The position numbers and the translations under genes are program-made. A stretch of DNA of 64,000 nucleotides from an uncultured Bacteroides sp. (GTDB lineage Bacteria > Bacteroidota > Bacteroidia > Bacteroidales > Bacteroidaceae), in the NCBI RefSeq assembly GCF_900547205.1, contig NZ_URFY01000001.1, forward strand, positions 62,001-126,000. The letters are read 5' to 3'. The notes under the pieces are model-generated. The model saw only the letters and a list, made by a program, of their open reading frames with translations, did no database searches and was not told where the DNA came from. Every line of letters starts with the position of its first letter. Position 1 is the stretch's first letter. This document shows positions 8,321 through 17,618 of the stretch, one piece after another.

Positions 8321-9817
8321 ATGGCTGGACTAAAATCATTAGCAAAGGATACCGCAATCTACGGATTGAGTAGTATTGTAGGACGATTCCTCAATTATAT
8401 GCTGGTGCCGTTGTATACAGCGGTTATTCCGGCAAGTTCCGGAGGGTACGGAGTTGTATCCAACATTTATGGATACACTGCATTTATGCTTGTACTGCTC
8501 ACCTTCGGTATGGAAACCGGATTCTTCCGGTTTGCCAATAAATCGGGAGAAGACCCGATGAAGGTATATGCCAACTCCCTGCTTTCGGTGGGAGGGGTAT
8601 CCCTGATGTTCATTCTTCTCTGTCTGATGTTTCTGCAACCCATATCCGGCTTTCTGGATTATGGCAATCACCCCGAGTATATTGCCATGATGGTGGTTGT
8701 GGTGGCTCTAGACTCTTTCCAATGTATTCCTTTCGCTTATCTGCGATACAAAAAACGCCCGATTAAGTTTGCTGCTATCAAATTGCTTTCCATCGCCGGC
8801 GGAATCTTATTAAACTTGTTTTTCTTGTTGCTGTGTCCGTGGCTAAATATTCATTATCCGGCAACAGTCTCATGGTTCTACGACCCTGACTACTTAGTAG
8901 GATATATTTTCATCAGTAACCTGATAATCTCAATCGTCCAGATGTTCTTCTTCATTCCTGAGTTGAGAGGATTCGCCTACAAACTGGACAAGGCATTGTT
9001 AAAGCGCATGGTCGTTTATTCTTTCCCGGTTTTGATACTTGGCTTGGTCGGAATTTTGAATCAGACGGTAGATAAAATGATATACCCATTCCTCTTCTCC
9101 GATCGGCAAGAGGGATTGGTGCAACTAGGCATTTATGCAGCTACCAGTAAGATTGCGATGGTAATGGCTATGTTCACACAGGCTTTCCGTTATGCTTATG
9201 AACCTTTTGTGTTTGGAAAGAATCGCGAAGGAGACAATCGCAAGATGTATGCGGACGCAATGAAATACTTCCTAATCTTTTCGTTACTGGCCTTTCTTGC
9301 CGTCATGTTCTATCTCGACCTGTTGCGCTACTTGGTAGCAAGAGGATATTGGGAAGGATTGGGAGTAGTAGCCATTGTGATGCTTGCAGAAATCTGCAAA
9401 GGCATCTATTTCAATCTCTCTTTCTGGTATAAACTGACCGATGAAACAAGGTGGGGAGCCTATTTCTCACTCATAGGCTGTGCCATCATTGTGGTAATGA
9501 ATGTAATGTTAGTGCCGACGTATGGATATATAGCTTCTGCATGGGCTTCCGTTGCCGGATACGGGGTAATCATGTTGCTGTCTTACTGGATGGGGCAGAA
9601 GAAGTACCCCATTCATTATGACTTGAAGCGCCTTGGCGTCTATGTACTGCTGGCTGCGGTGCTCTATGTCATTGGAGAACACGTACCTATCTCTAACATT
9701 GTGCTTCGTCTCGCATTCCGTACAGTACTTTTGCTATTGTTTGTAGCTTATATCATAAAGAAAGATTTGCCATTAAGTCAGATCCCAGTTATTAACCGAT
9801 ACATAAAGAAAAAGTGA
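8321..9817 (+). CDS. Wzx/MviN-type polysaccharide flippase (MOP superfamily)
   Basis: Encodes 498 residues, almost all in about 12-14 hydrophobic segments. The N terminus (AGLKSLAKDTAIYGLSSIVGRFLNYMLVPLYT) is characteristic of oligosaccharide flippases that move lipid-linked glycans across the inner membrane. A polysaccharide-biosynthesis C-terminal domain follows from about residue 330. The gene starts 8 bases after the inverted-repeat element behind ruvB and ends 2 bases before the DUF389 gene, so it was probably read from the ruvB promoter before the element inserted. No glycosyltransferases are adjacent, which fits an orphan flippase of core metabolism rather than a capsule locus. The cargo is unknown. 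Confidence 0.87.
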   Translation: MAGLKSLAKDTAIYGLSSIVGRFLNYMLVPLYTAVIPASSGGYGVVSNIYGYTAFMLVLLTFGMETGFFRFANKSGEDPMKVYANSLLSVGGVSLMFILLCLMFLQPISGFLDYGNHPEYIAMMVVVVALDSFQCIPFAYLRYKKRPIKFAAIKLLSIAGGILLNLFFLLLCPWLNIHYPATVSWFYDPDYLVGYIFISNLIISIVQMFFFIPELRGFAYKLDKALLKRMVVYSFPVLILGLVGILNQTVDKMIYPFLFSDRQEGLVQLGIYAATSKIAMVMAMFTQAFRYAYEPFVFGKNREGDNRKMYADAMKYFLIFSLLAFLAVMFYLDLLRYLVARGYWEGLGVVAIVMLAEICKGIYFNLSFWYKLTDETRWGAYFSLIGCAIIVVMNVMLVPTYGYIASAWASVAGYGVIMLLSYWMGQKKYPIHYDLKRLGVYVLLAAVLYVIGEHVPISNIVLRLAFRTVLLLLFVAYIIKKDLPLSQIPVINRYIKKK

Positions 9818-9819
9818 CA

Positions 9820-11175
9820 ATGAAGACAGATGATCGTAATAAATTCGCAATCAAGTCCTTCCTGAATGATTATCTGGACTTGAAGAAAGATAAAGATAAT
9901 GAGTTAGAAACCATAGATTCCATCCGTAAGGGAGTCGAATTTAAAGGGGCCAATTTATGGATTCTAATCTTTGCCATCTTTATGGCATCCCTCGGATTGA
10001 ACGTCAATTCCACGGCAGTCATTATCGGCGCTATGTTAATCTCTCCGTTGATGGGACCTATCATGGGAGTAGGGCTTTCTGTCGGATTGAATGACTTTGA
10101 ATTGATGAAGCGCTCATTTAAGAGTTTCCTCATCACAACAGCTTTCAGTGTGGCAACGGCTACCATCTTTTTCTTAATGGCGCCTATCGCAGGTTCGCAA
10201 TCGGAGTTGTTGGCACGTACATCGCCCACCATTTACGACGTATTCATCGCACTTTTCGGTGGTCTTGCCGGTGTGGTAGCTCTATCTACCAAGGAGAAAG
10301 GAAATGTAATTCCGGGTGTTGCCATCGCCACAGCATTGATGCCACCGCTATGTACCGCAGGTTACGGTCTGGCAACGGGCAATCTCATCTTCTTCCTCGG
10401 AGCTTTCTATCTTTACTTTATCAACTCTGTATTTATCAGTCTGGCTACCTTTATCGGAGTCCGTCTGATGCACTTCCAACGGAAAGAATTTGTTGACAAA
10501 ACACGTGAAAAGACTGTACGAAAATATATCATTCTGATTGTGATTCTGACCATGTGCCCGGCTGTGTATCTGACGTTCGGTATCATTAAAGGTACACTTT
10601 ATGAGGCAGCAGCCAATCGTTTTGTGAATGAACAGTTGAGCTTTGAGAACACTCAGGTACTCGATAAAAAGATCAGTTATGAACATAAAGAACTGAGGGT
10701 TGTTCTGATAGGTCCTGAAGTTCCTGAAGCTTCCATATCCATTGCGCGCAACAAGCTGAAAGAGTATCAGTTGGAAGATACGAAGCTGATTGTGTTGCAA
10801 GGAATGAATAATGAAGCAGTAGATGTTTCTTCTATTCGTGCCATGGTGATGGAAGACTTTTATAAAAACAGTGAGCAGCGGCTTCAGGAGCAGAAAGTGA
10901 AGATTTCCCAACTTGAGACTACTCTCGAACAATACCGGACCTACGACGCTATGAGCCGCACGTTGGTGCCCGAATTGAAGGTGCTTTATCCTTCTATTAC
11001 TACACTCTCCATCACCCATTCGCTCGAAGTGCAGGTGGATTCGTTGAAAACAGATACGGTTACATTAGCTGTTCTGAAATTTGCGAAACATCCGACGAAC
11101 ACCGAGAAAGAGAAAATTGCTGAATGGCTGAAGGCCCGTGTAGGAGCGAAGAAGTTGAGACTGATAACCGAATAA
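9820..11175 (+). CDS. DUF389 membrane protein (TIGR00341-like)
   Basis: Encodes 451 residues from the ATG at 9820; a GTG at 9814 overlapping the previous stop is possible. The N-terminal half is the DUF389 membrane domain, with conserved blocks NSTAVIIGAMLISPLMGP, GNVIPGVAIATALMPPLCTAG and FYLYFINSVFISLATF. The C-terminal part (about residues 270-451) is soluble and partly coiled-coil (SEQRLQEQKVKISQLETTLEQ). Members are inner-membrane proteins of unknown function. The gene lies between a flippase and an S46 peptidase, spaced 2 and 19 bases, which suggests an operon. Confidence 0.88.
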   Translation: MKTDDRNKFAIKSFLNDYLDLKKDKDNELETIDSIRKGVEFKGANLWILIFAIFMASLGLNVNSTAVIIGAMLISPLMGPIMGVGLSVGLNDFELMKRSFKSFLITTAFSVATATIFFLMAPIAGSQSELLARTSPTIYDVFIALFGGLAGVVALSTKEKGNVIPGVAIATALMPPLCTAGYGLATGNLIFFLGAFYLYFINSVFISLATFIGVRLMHFQRKEFVDKTREKTVRKYIILIVILTMCPAVYLTFGIIKGTLYEAAANRFVNEQLSFENTQVLDKKISYEHKELRVVLIGPEVPEASISIARNKLKEYQLEDTKLIVLQGMNNEAVDVSSIRAMVMEDFYKNSEQRLQEQKVKISQLETTLEQYRTYDAMSRTLVPELKVLYPSITTLSITHSLEVQVDSLKTDTVTLAVLKFAKHPTNTEKEKIAEWLKARVGAKKLRLITE

Positions 11176-11194
11176 TGAATCTAAAAATAATAGC

Positions 11195-13336
11195 ATGAAA
11201 CTCAGACTAACCGCCATTGTCATCCTTTCCATTTGTCTCTCAACCGCCTTTGCCGATGAAGGGATGTGGCTATTGGGAAATCTCAAAAAGAATAAGCAGA
11301 CAGAGCGAGTGATGAAAGAACTAGGTTTGCAGATGCCTGTGAATAAACTATATAATCCGAAGAAGCCCTCTCTGGCGAATGCCGTAGTCAGCTTTGGAGG
11401 CTTCTGTTCGGGAGTGGTTGTTTCCGAAGATGGTTTGGTGTTTACCAATCATCATTGCGGCTTTAGTAGCATCCAGCAACATTCTTCCGTGGAACACGAT
11501 TATCTGAAAGACGGCTTTGTGGCGCGCAGCTTGGAAGAAGAATTGCCGAATCCGGAGTTATATGTTCGTTTTCTGCTTCGTACGGAGGACGTCACCAAGC
11601 GCGTATTAGCTGCCGCCAAGCACGCGCAGACAGAAGCTGAACGCAGAGTACTTGTCGATTCGGTGATGACGGTGATTGGTATGGAGGTTTCCGAGAAAGA
11701 CTCTACGTTGACCGGAATAGTAGATGCTTATTATGCAGGAAATGAATTTTGGCTTTCCGTTTATCGCGATTATGATGATGTTCGTTTGGTCTTTGCTCCT
11801 CCTTCCTCTGTCGGGAAGTTTGGATGGGATACAGACAACTGGATGTGGCCGCGTCATACTGGCGATTTCAGTGTATTCCGTATTTATGCTAATAAAGAAA
11901 ATGGTCCGGCAGAGTATTCGCCGGAGAATGTACCTTATCATCCTGAATACGTAGCTCCCATCTCGTTGGATGGATATAAGGAAGGTTCTTTCTGTATGAC
12001 ACTCGGCTATCCGGGCAGTACGGAACGTTATCTCTCTTCGTATGGAATTGAGGAAATGATGAATGGCATCAATCAGGCAATGATTGATGTGCGCGGAGTG
12101 AAACAAGCTGTGTGGAAACGGGAGATGGATAGTCGCCCTGACATCCGGATAAAGTATGCTTCAAAATACGATGAAAGCTCCAATTACTGGAAGAATAGCA
12201 TCGGAACCAATAAAGCAATCGAACACCTGAAAGTATTGGAGAAGAAACGTGCTGCTGAGGCTGCTCTTCGCGAATGGATTCAGTCAAATCCCAAAGAAAG
12301 GGAGAAACTACTCCGTTTATTCACTACACTAGAGTTGAATTACAGCAATCGCAAGGAAACGAACCGTGCCTTGGCTTACTTTGGAGAATCGTTCATCAAT
12401 GGTCCCGAACTAGTTCAGCTTGCCTTAGAAATACTGAACTTCGACTTTGAAGCGGAAGAGAAACAAGTAGTAAGCCGTATGAAGGCACTTTTGGCAAAAT
12501 ATGAAGATTTGGATATTTCTATTGATAAAGAAGTCTTTGTGGCTATGCTTAAAGAGTATCAGTCAAAAGTAGATAAGAAATACCTTCCTGCCATGTACGC
12601 AAAGATTGATACACTTTACAACGGTGATATTCAGATGTATGTAGATTCATTGTATGCTACGTCGAGCATCACTTCCCCTAGAGGTTTGAAGCGTTTTGTT
12701 GAACGGGATACCACCTATAATCTGATAGAGGACCCTGCCATCATGTTGAGTCTTGACTTAATTGTGAAGTATTATGATATGAATCAGAATATCTCCGAAG
12801 CTTCCGAGCAGATAGAGCAAAGCGAGCGGTTGTTCAATTCCGCCATGCGCCGTATGTATGCCGACCGTAACTTCTATCCGGATGCCAACTCTACCATGCG
12901 TCTGAGCTTTGGCACGGTTTGCGGCTATGAACCTTTCGATGGAGCTACATACGATTATTACACAACGGTGAAAGGCATCTTCGAGAAGGTGAAAGAGCAT
13001 TCCGGTGATATTGACTTCGCTGTTCAGCCGGAGTTGTTGTCACTGCTTTCTTCCGGTGACTTCGGCAGATATGCCAACGATAAGGGCGATATGAGCGTTT
13101 GCTTCATCTCTAATAATGACATAACGGGAGGAAATTCCGGCAGTGCCATGTTCAATGCGAAAGGAGAGTTGCTTGGGCTTGCCTTCGATGGCAACTGGGA
13201 AGCTATGAGCAGCGATATTGTTTTCGAACCCGATTTGCAGCGTTGCATCGGAGTGGATGTACGGTATATGCTGTTTATTATAGAGAAGTACGGTAAGGCG
13301 GGGAATTTGATTAATGAATTAAGAATAGCTCGATAG
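11195..13336 (+). CDS. S46 dipeptidyl-peptidase, DPP7 type
   Basis: Encodes 713 residues with a signal peptide (cleavage near TAFA-DEG). S46 peptidases release dipeptides from oligopeptides in the periplasm of Bacteroidetes. The catalytic His lies in FTNHHCGF (residues 83-90), the Asp in the WDTDNWMWPRHTGDFS region, and Ser648 in GGNSGSAM. The residue 18 after the nucleophile is Gly666 (FDGN). In this family Gly there marks DPP7 (aliphatic or aromatic P1), and Arg there marks DPP11 (acidic P1), so DPP7-like specificity is inferred. It is the last gene of the ruvB-side run, and its stop lies in a hairpin shared with the convergent regulator gene. Confidence 0.93.
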   Translation: MKLRLTAIVILSICLSTAFADEGMWLLGNLKKNKQTERVMKELGLQMPVNKLYNPKKPSLANAVVSFGGFCSGVVVSEDGLVFTNHHCGFSSIQQHSSVEHDYLKDGFVARSLEEELPNPELYVRFLLRTEDVTKRVLAAAKHAQTEAERRVLVDSVMTVIGMEVSEKDSTLTGIVDAYYAGNEFWLSVYRDYDDVRLVFAPPSSVGKFGWDTDNWMWPRHTGDFSVFRIYANKENGPAEYSPENVPYHPEYVAPISLDGYKEGSFCMTLGYPGSTERYLSSYGIEEMMNGINQAMIDVRGVKQAVWKREMDSRPDIRIKYASKYDESSNYWKNSIGTNKAIEHLKVLEKKRAAEAALREWIQSNPKEREKLLRLFTTLELNYSNRKETNRALAYFGESFINGPELVQLALEILNFDFEAEEKQVVSRMKALLAKYEDLDISIDKEVFVAMLKEYQSKVDKKYLPAMYAKIDTLYNGDIQMYVDSLYATSSITSPRGLKRFVERDTTYNLIEDPAIMLSLDLIVKYYDMNQNISEASEQIEQSERLFNSAMRRMYADRNFYPDANSTMRLSFGTVCGYEPFDGATYDYYTTVKGIFEKVKEHSGDIDFAVQPELLSLLSSGDFGRYANDKGDMSVCFISNNDITGGNSGSAMFNAKGELLGLAFDGNWEAMSSDIVFEPDLQRCIGVDVRYMLFIIEKYGKAGNLINELRIAR

Positions 13337-13356
13337 GTTCGAGCTGTCCTTAATTC
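13316..13356. terminator. Bidirectional hairpin containing both convergent stop codons
   Basis: GAATTAAG (13316-13323) pairs with CTTAATTC (13349-13356), and AGCTCGA (13327-13333) pairs with TCGAGCT (13339-13345). The loop includes the S46 stop (13334-13336) and the right arm includes the regulator stop (13350-13352). The stem is long and AT-rich at its base, consistent with a terminator used from both sides. Confidence 0.65.
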
Positions 13357-16300
13357 ATATTTCCAGTTTCCGCAGTTCCCTTAGTCACACTATTCTTTTG
13401 CTGTTCCCTATACTGTCGCGGTGGCATACCAAAACGTTGTGCAAACAGCTTATAGAATGTGCCGCGATTGGAGAAGCCTGTTTGGTCCATAATTTCCTCA
13501 ATGGTGAGATTCTTGGTCAGCAGCAAGCGTTCTGCCATAGTGAGACGGTATTCTTTGATGATGTCGGTAGGTGACTTTTCGGTAATCGGTTTCAGCTTGC
13601 GATAGAATTGGCGGGTGCTATACCCCAGTTCACTGCTCAGAGATTCCACCGTCAGGTCAGGATTCATCAGGTTCTTGTCTATTATCTCCATCACTTTATT
13701 CAGGAAGTCCTGGTCCTCTTTATGTATGCAGTTCCCGTTTTCTATCTGGAAAGAACTGATTACGGAGTTATAATATTCCTTCAAGTCCGATTTGCGCTTT
13801 ATCAGTCGATAAACTATTTTCTCCAGATACTTCACGTTGAAAGGCTTGGTGACATAAGCCTCCGCACCCGAGTCGATACCTTTCACCTGGTCGTCTTCAT
13901 GGTGAAGGGCAGAGAGCAGAATGAGCGGTATATGGCTCCACAGCTTATTCTGTTTAACGCGATGAGTGAAAGAGAGACCGTCTATTTCGGGCATCATCAC
14001 GTCCGATATAATTAAATCCGGCTGTTTCAGTTCAAGGCTGGCTAAGGCATCCTTTGCATTGCTGAAAGATAACACATTGTATTTCTCAACAAATATCTCC
14101 GATACAAACCAGAGCATGGAAGGATCATCGTCGATAATCATAATCGTGTGTTTGGAAGAGTCGAAGTTCGTCACAGTCTTTTCCAGTTCGATAGGTTGCG
14201 TGCTGGCGTTAAGTTGCGTAGCCTGATATACATCTTTAGAAGATTCTTGCTCCGACGGTGATAACTCGGGAAAGACAACGGTGAATGTGGTAATCTCGTC
14301 GGGCACGCTGTCAACGTTGATTTCTCCATTCAAGAGCGTGACCATGCTTTTGCAGATAGCCAGTCCGAGTCCGTTGCGCGAGTTCTTTCCGTTCACTTCA
14401 AACGAATCCAGAATCTTGTAGCGGTCGAATATTTTATTTAAGTTCTCTTTGGCTATTCCTTTACCCGTGTTGGATATGCGAAGCGTCAGTCGTTGATTCT
14501 CTATTTTCAATTCGACGCTGATGCTACCCTTATCCGGAGTGTATTTGAACGCATTAGAAATGAGATTGTTGGCAATCTTATTGAAGCAACTGATATCGGT
14601 ATTCCATTCGATATCCGAGGGGATATTCAGCTCATAGTTAAGTTCCCTGTTCTCAGCGAGTTCGGAGAATGCTTCCGCTATGTTCCGAAGCTTGTCCGAC
14701 ACAGGGAGCCGCTGTATGGAAAGCGTTTTGTTTCCGGTTTCCAGTCGGCGGAATTCAAGCAGTTCAAGAATCAGGCTGTTGAGCTTCTCCGTATTTTGCT
14801 GTATGATTTGAGCGTATTTGCGGATGTATGAGTCGGTATTTGCATAAGAAAGAATCTTCTCGCACGGACCGTAAATCAACGTGAGCGGCGTGCAGAACTC
14901 ATGTGTGATATTGGTAAAGAAGCGTAGTTTGGACTCGTATACTTCCTCTTTCTTTTCCCGTTTCATCTTTTCGATGATGCGATGTTGCTTGCGGCGGTAT
15001 TGCCTGATAATCATGTAGACGGCAGAGATGCAAAGCAAGGCGAGCAATATGAAATAGACGACGTAGGCCCAGTTGCTCAGATACCAAGGCGGGGTAATTC
15101 GTATAATTAGCGTTTGGGGATCAGATTCTTCCCCGTTGATATTGTTCCTGTATTTTATCAGTAATGTATATTGTCCCGGTGCAAGATTGGAGAACACCGC
15201 ACTGGCAGACGTTCCGCTTTCTATCCATTGGTTGCTAACTTCATCCAGCTTGTAAGAGTAGGAGTAGTTGTTGCCGTTGATATAGTCCACAGCCATAAAG
15301 TTGATGCAGAAGAAATTCTGCTTGTAGTCCAGTTGCAGGATTGTCTTCTCCTTCTTTTCGTGCAGAAATTCATGGATGTTGTATTCTTTACCGAAGATGG
15401 ACAGCCCTTTCACACTGATTCGAGGCATATAATCTGCCATAATGTAGGCGTTAGGCTTTACGGTAACAAATCCGTTGGTACCGCCAAAATACAAAGTTCC
15501 CGTACGCAGGTCTTTATAAGAAGCTCCATCGCTGAACTCGGTCACTTCCAGCCCGTTCCCCCTGCTGTAAGTTTGTCCGGTGTTGGTTTTCGTGTTGAAT
15601 CTTATCAGTCCTTGGTTGGTGCTCAACCAGAGATTGCCTTGCCGATCTTCCAAGATGCCGTGCACGGTGTTGTTTGAAAACAGATCGACCTTGTCGTGAT
15701 GTTGCGAATAGTCCTCGCCGAAGTGGAGCAGTCCGGAACTGGTTCCAAACCAATATCCCTTATCATTCTTGTAGATGGCGAAGATGTCATTGGCTGTCTG
15801 TGAGTTGACTACATTGTCAAATTTGTATGGAATCAGTTCGCTGGTTTCCACATTCAGTCGGTACGCACCGTATCCACGGTTGCCAAACCAGAGGATGGAG
15901 TCGTTCTCCCGGAAGGAGGTAAAGAAATAGTTGGAAGCCATACGCCCGTTATCTTGCACGATTCTCGTAGCCGATTTGACGGAGGGGACGGTCGTATTCT
16001 TGTTCAGTATCACTTTCACGATGCCTTCGCCCACAGTAGATATCCATAACGTCGTATCATTCAGCTCGTTGATGGAATGCACGTATTTCACCTTCTTCCC
16101 GTCCGCCATTATTGTGAATGGCATTATCTGCTTATTTTTATAAGAATAGTAGTTGATTCCGGTTTCCGTGCCTATCCATAGCTTATCCATCGAACCGGGG
16201 GCGAAGCAGTAGACGGTATTATCTGTCAGGGCGCTGTTGCTGATAGAGATGTGGTCGAAGGAAGTGGATGCACCCGTTTCCGGTACATAGTTCTTGATGC

Positions 16301-17417
16301 GTAATATGCCCGCTCCTTTGGTGCCTACCCAAAGGGTTTGTTCCTTGTCGTGATAGAGGGTACGCACAGGATTGTTGATCTGGTATACGGGAGTATCGAG
16401 CAGGGTATTGGTGATGGAGAAGGCATCGTTGAAATACATATATAAGCCTTGCCCGTCCGTGCCTATCCAGACAATGTCCTGATACTTGTCTTTCATCAGG
16501 CAGAAGATGCCGGACTGAATCTCGGTGGATTGTATCCGGTATTTGATTTTCTGGTCGGGGATATATTTCAGGATAATCAGTCCGCTGCTTTTGAAGCCGA
16601 TGTAGTAGTCGTTCTGCTGTTTGATGATGGAGGACACTTCTCCATGCTCTTCGATTTCCGTTTTGAGGTCGGCAATGAAGTATTGCTGGCGGTTGTTGAA
16701 ATCATATTCGTATAGCGAGTACGTGTCGTCGATGAAGTAGACCAGTTGCCCTTCGGAGAAAGCCCATCGTAGCTTTTCGGGATGTTTGAAGAGGTTGTTG
16801 GAGGTGAGTATCGCACCCCCTCCATCGGTGATGGTTATCTGGTAGCTGCGGGTGTCGTTGTTGGAAGTGAATACCCACAGGATATTGTTTGTATCGATGC
16901 TGATGGACAGTACATTTTCGAATGCTATGCCGGGGATATCCAGTTTCAGAAACTCTTTCTTGGCTGGCTGGTAATAATAGAAGTGTCCGTCGTCTTTTAC
17001 GATGAAGAGCTCGTTGTCTCTGGTTTTGGCTATGAAGTTATTGTCTTTAAAGTCGGCGAAGTTGAGGCACGTTTGTTTTTGGGTATCCAGTCGGTCGAGG
17101 CCGTAGTTGGTTTGTATCCATAGAACGTCGTCTTCGTTTTCCATGATGTTGTTTATCAGGTTTCCCGATAGCAATGTCTTTGCGGCGTTGACGGGGCTGT
17201 ATACCTGTATGCTGTTGCCGTCGAACACGTTGAGTCCGTCGCATGAGCCAATCCAGATGACTCCCTGATTATCTTGATAAAGAGATTGGATGGCGCTGTT
17301 GGATAATCCGTCCTTGTTGGTGAATTGTCGTAAGCTATATCCTTGAACCATATACGGGAAACAGAATAGGATGCAGATGAACCCTAAGAGTTTGGATAAG
17401 ACGTGTTTGTTTCTCAT
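13350..17417 (-). CDS. Hybrid two-component regulator (HTCS), probable PUL activator
   Basis: Encodes 1355 residues. In order: a signal peptide; a large periplasmic sensor of two-bladed Reg_prop propeller repeats (many W-x-GT/S and LY-D units, about 25-690); a Y_Y_Y domain; a membrane segment near WAYVVYFILLALL; HisKA with His839 (THEFCTP); HATPase (ISNAFKYTP, NGLGLAIC); a receiver with Asp1139 (IISDVMMPEIDG); and a C-terminal AraC-type helix-turn-helix. In Bacteroides such proteins bind a breakdown oligosaccharide outside and activate one polysaccharide locus. Its own promoter carries ATGGCATAAA, also present at two promoters of the 22-42 kb locus, so control of that locus is inferred. Confidence 0.93.
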   Translation of the reverse strand: MRNKHVLSKLLGFICILFCFPYMVQGYSLRQFTNKDGLSNSAIQSLYQDNQGVIWIGSCDGLNVFDGNSIQVYSPVNAAKTLLSGNLINNIMENEDDVLWIQTNYGLDRLDTQKQTCLNFADFKDNNFIAKTRDNELFIVKDDGHFYYYQPAKKEFLKLDIPGIAFENVLSISIDTNNILWVFTSNNDTRSYQITITDGGGAILTSNNLFKHPEKLRWAFSEGQLVYFIDDTYSLYEYDFNNRQQYFIADLKTEIEEHGEVSSIIKQQNDYYIGFKSSGLIILKYIPDQKIKYRIQSTEIQSGIFCLMKDKYQDIVWIGTDGQGLYMYFNDAFSITNTLLDTPVYQINNPVRTLYHDKEQTLWVGTKGAGILRIKNYVPETGASTSFDHISISNSALTDNTVYCFAPGSMDKLWIGTETGINYYSYKNKQIMPFTIMADGKKVKYVHSINELNDTTLWISTVGEGIVKVILNKNTTVPSVKSATRIVQDNGRMASNYFFTSFRENDSILWFGNRGYGAYRLNVETSELIPYKFDNVVNSQTANDIFAIYKNDKGYWFGTSSGLLHFGEDYSQHHDKVDLFSNNTVHGILEDRQGNLWLSTNQGLIRFNTKTNTGQTYSRGNGLEVTEFSDGASYKDLRTGTLYFGGTNGFVTVKPNAYIMADYMPRISVKGLSIFGKEYNIHEFLHEKKEKTILQLDYKQNFFCINFMAVDYINGNNYSYSYKLDEVSNQWIESGTSASAVFSNLAPGQYTLLIKYRNNINGEESDPQTLIIRITPPWYLSNWAYVVYFILLALLCISAVYMIIRQYRRKQHRIIEKMKREKKEEVYESKLRFFTNITHEFCTPLTLIYGPCEKILSYANTDSYIRKYAQIIQQNTEKLNSLILELLEFRRLETGNKTLSIQRLPVSDKLRNIAEAFSELAENRELNYELNIPSDIEWNTDISCFNKIANNLISNAFKYTPDKGSISVELKIENQRLTLRISNTGKGIAKENLNKIFDRYKILDSFEVNGKNSRNGLGLAICKSMVTLLNGEINVDSVPDEITTFTVVFPELSPSEQESSKDVYQATQLNASTQPIELEKTVTNFDSSKHTIMIIDDDPSMLWFVSEIFVEKYNVLSFSNAKDALASLELKQPDLIISDVMMPEIDGLSFTHRVKQNKLWSHIPLILLSALHHEDDQVKGIDSGAEAYVTKPFNVKYLEKIVYRLIKRKSDLKEYYNSVISSFQIENGNCIHKEDQDFLNKVMEIIDKNLMNPDLTVESLSSELGYSTRQFYRKLKPITEKSPTDIIKEYRLTMAERLLLTKNLTIEEIMDQTGFSNRGTFYKLFAQRFGMPPRQYREQQKNSVTKGTAETGNMN

Positions 17418-17446
17418 ATCTATATATTGGATTAATTTCGGTAGTG

Positions 17447-17514
17447 CAAATATAGAGAATTATGGTAGGATAGAGTAGGGAAATGGCATAAAAGATAATA
17501 CGGGTTTCTGACAT
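17447..17514 (-). promoter_or_regulatory. HTCS promoter with PUL-type half sites
   Basis: Minus-strand TATATTTG (17447-17454) is a -7 box 29 bases ahead of the HTCS ATG. Further upstream lie ATGGCATAAA (17483-17492) and TGACAT (17509-17514), the two words seen in the PUL operators, but in a different register from the -7 box. This may be an autoregulatory site. Confidence 0.5.
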
Positions 17515-17581
17515 TTTCTTCCGTTTCACGGTCAAACGGGTGATGGGGGAGTATTAGGGTGGGGATTAGTATGGGTTGGAG

Positions 17582-17612
17582 GGGGATATCTGTCTATATG
17601 GTAGATATCCCC
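17582..17612. terminator. Perfect 10-bp hairpin behind the Rpn-type gene
   Basis: GGGGATATCT pairs perfectly with AGATATCCCC around an 11-base loop, starting 6 bases after the stop of the minus-strand nuclease gene. A T-rich stretch follows only on the plus strand, so terminator activity for the minus-strand gene is uncertain. Confidence 0.5.
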
Positions 17613-17618
17613 TCTTAT

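Noticed and set aside
11195..13336. DPP11 (acidic-P1) assignment for the S46 peptidase
   Set aside because: The residue 18 after the catalytic Ser is Gly, not the Arg that marks DPP11.
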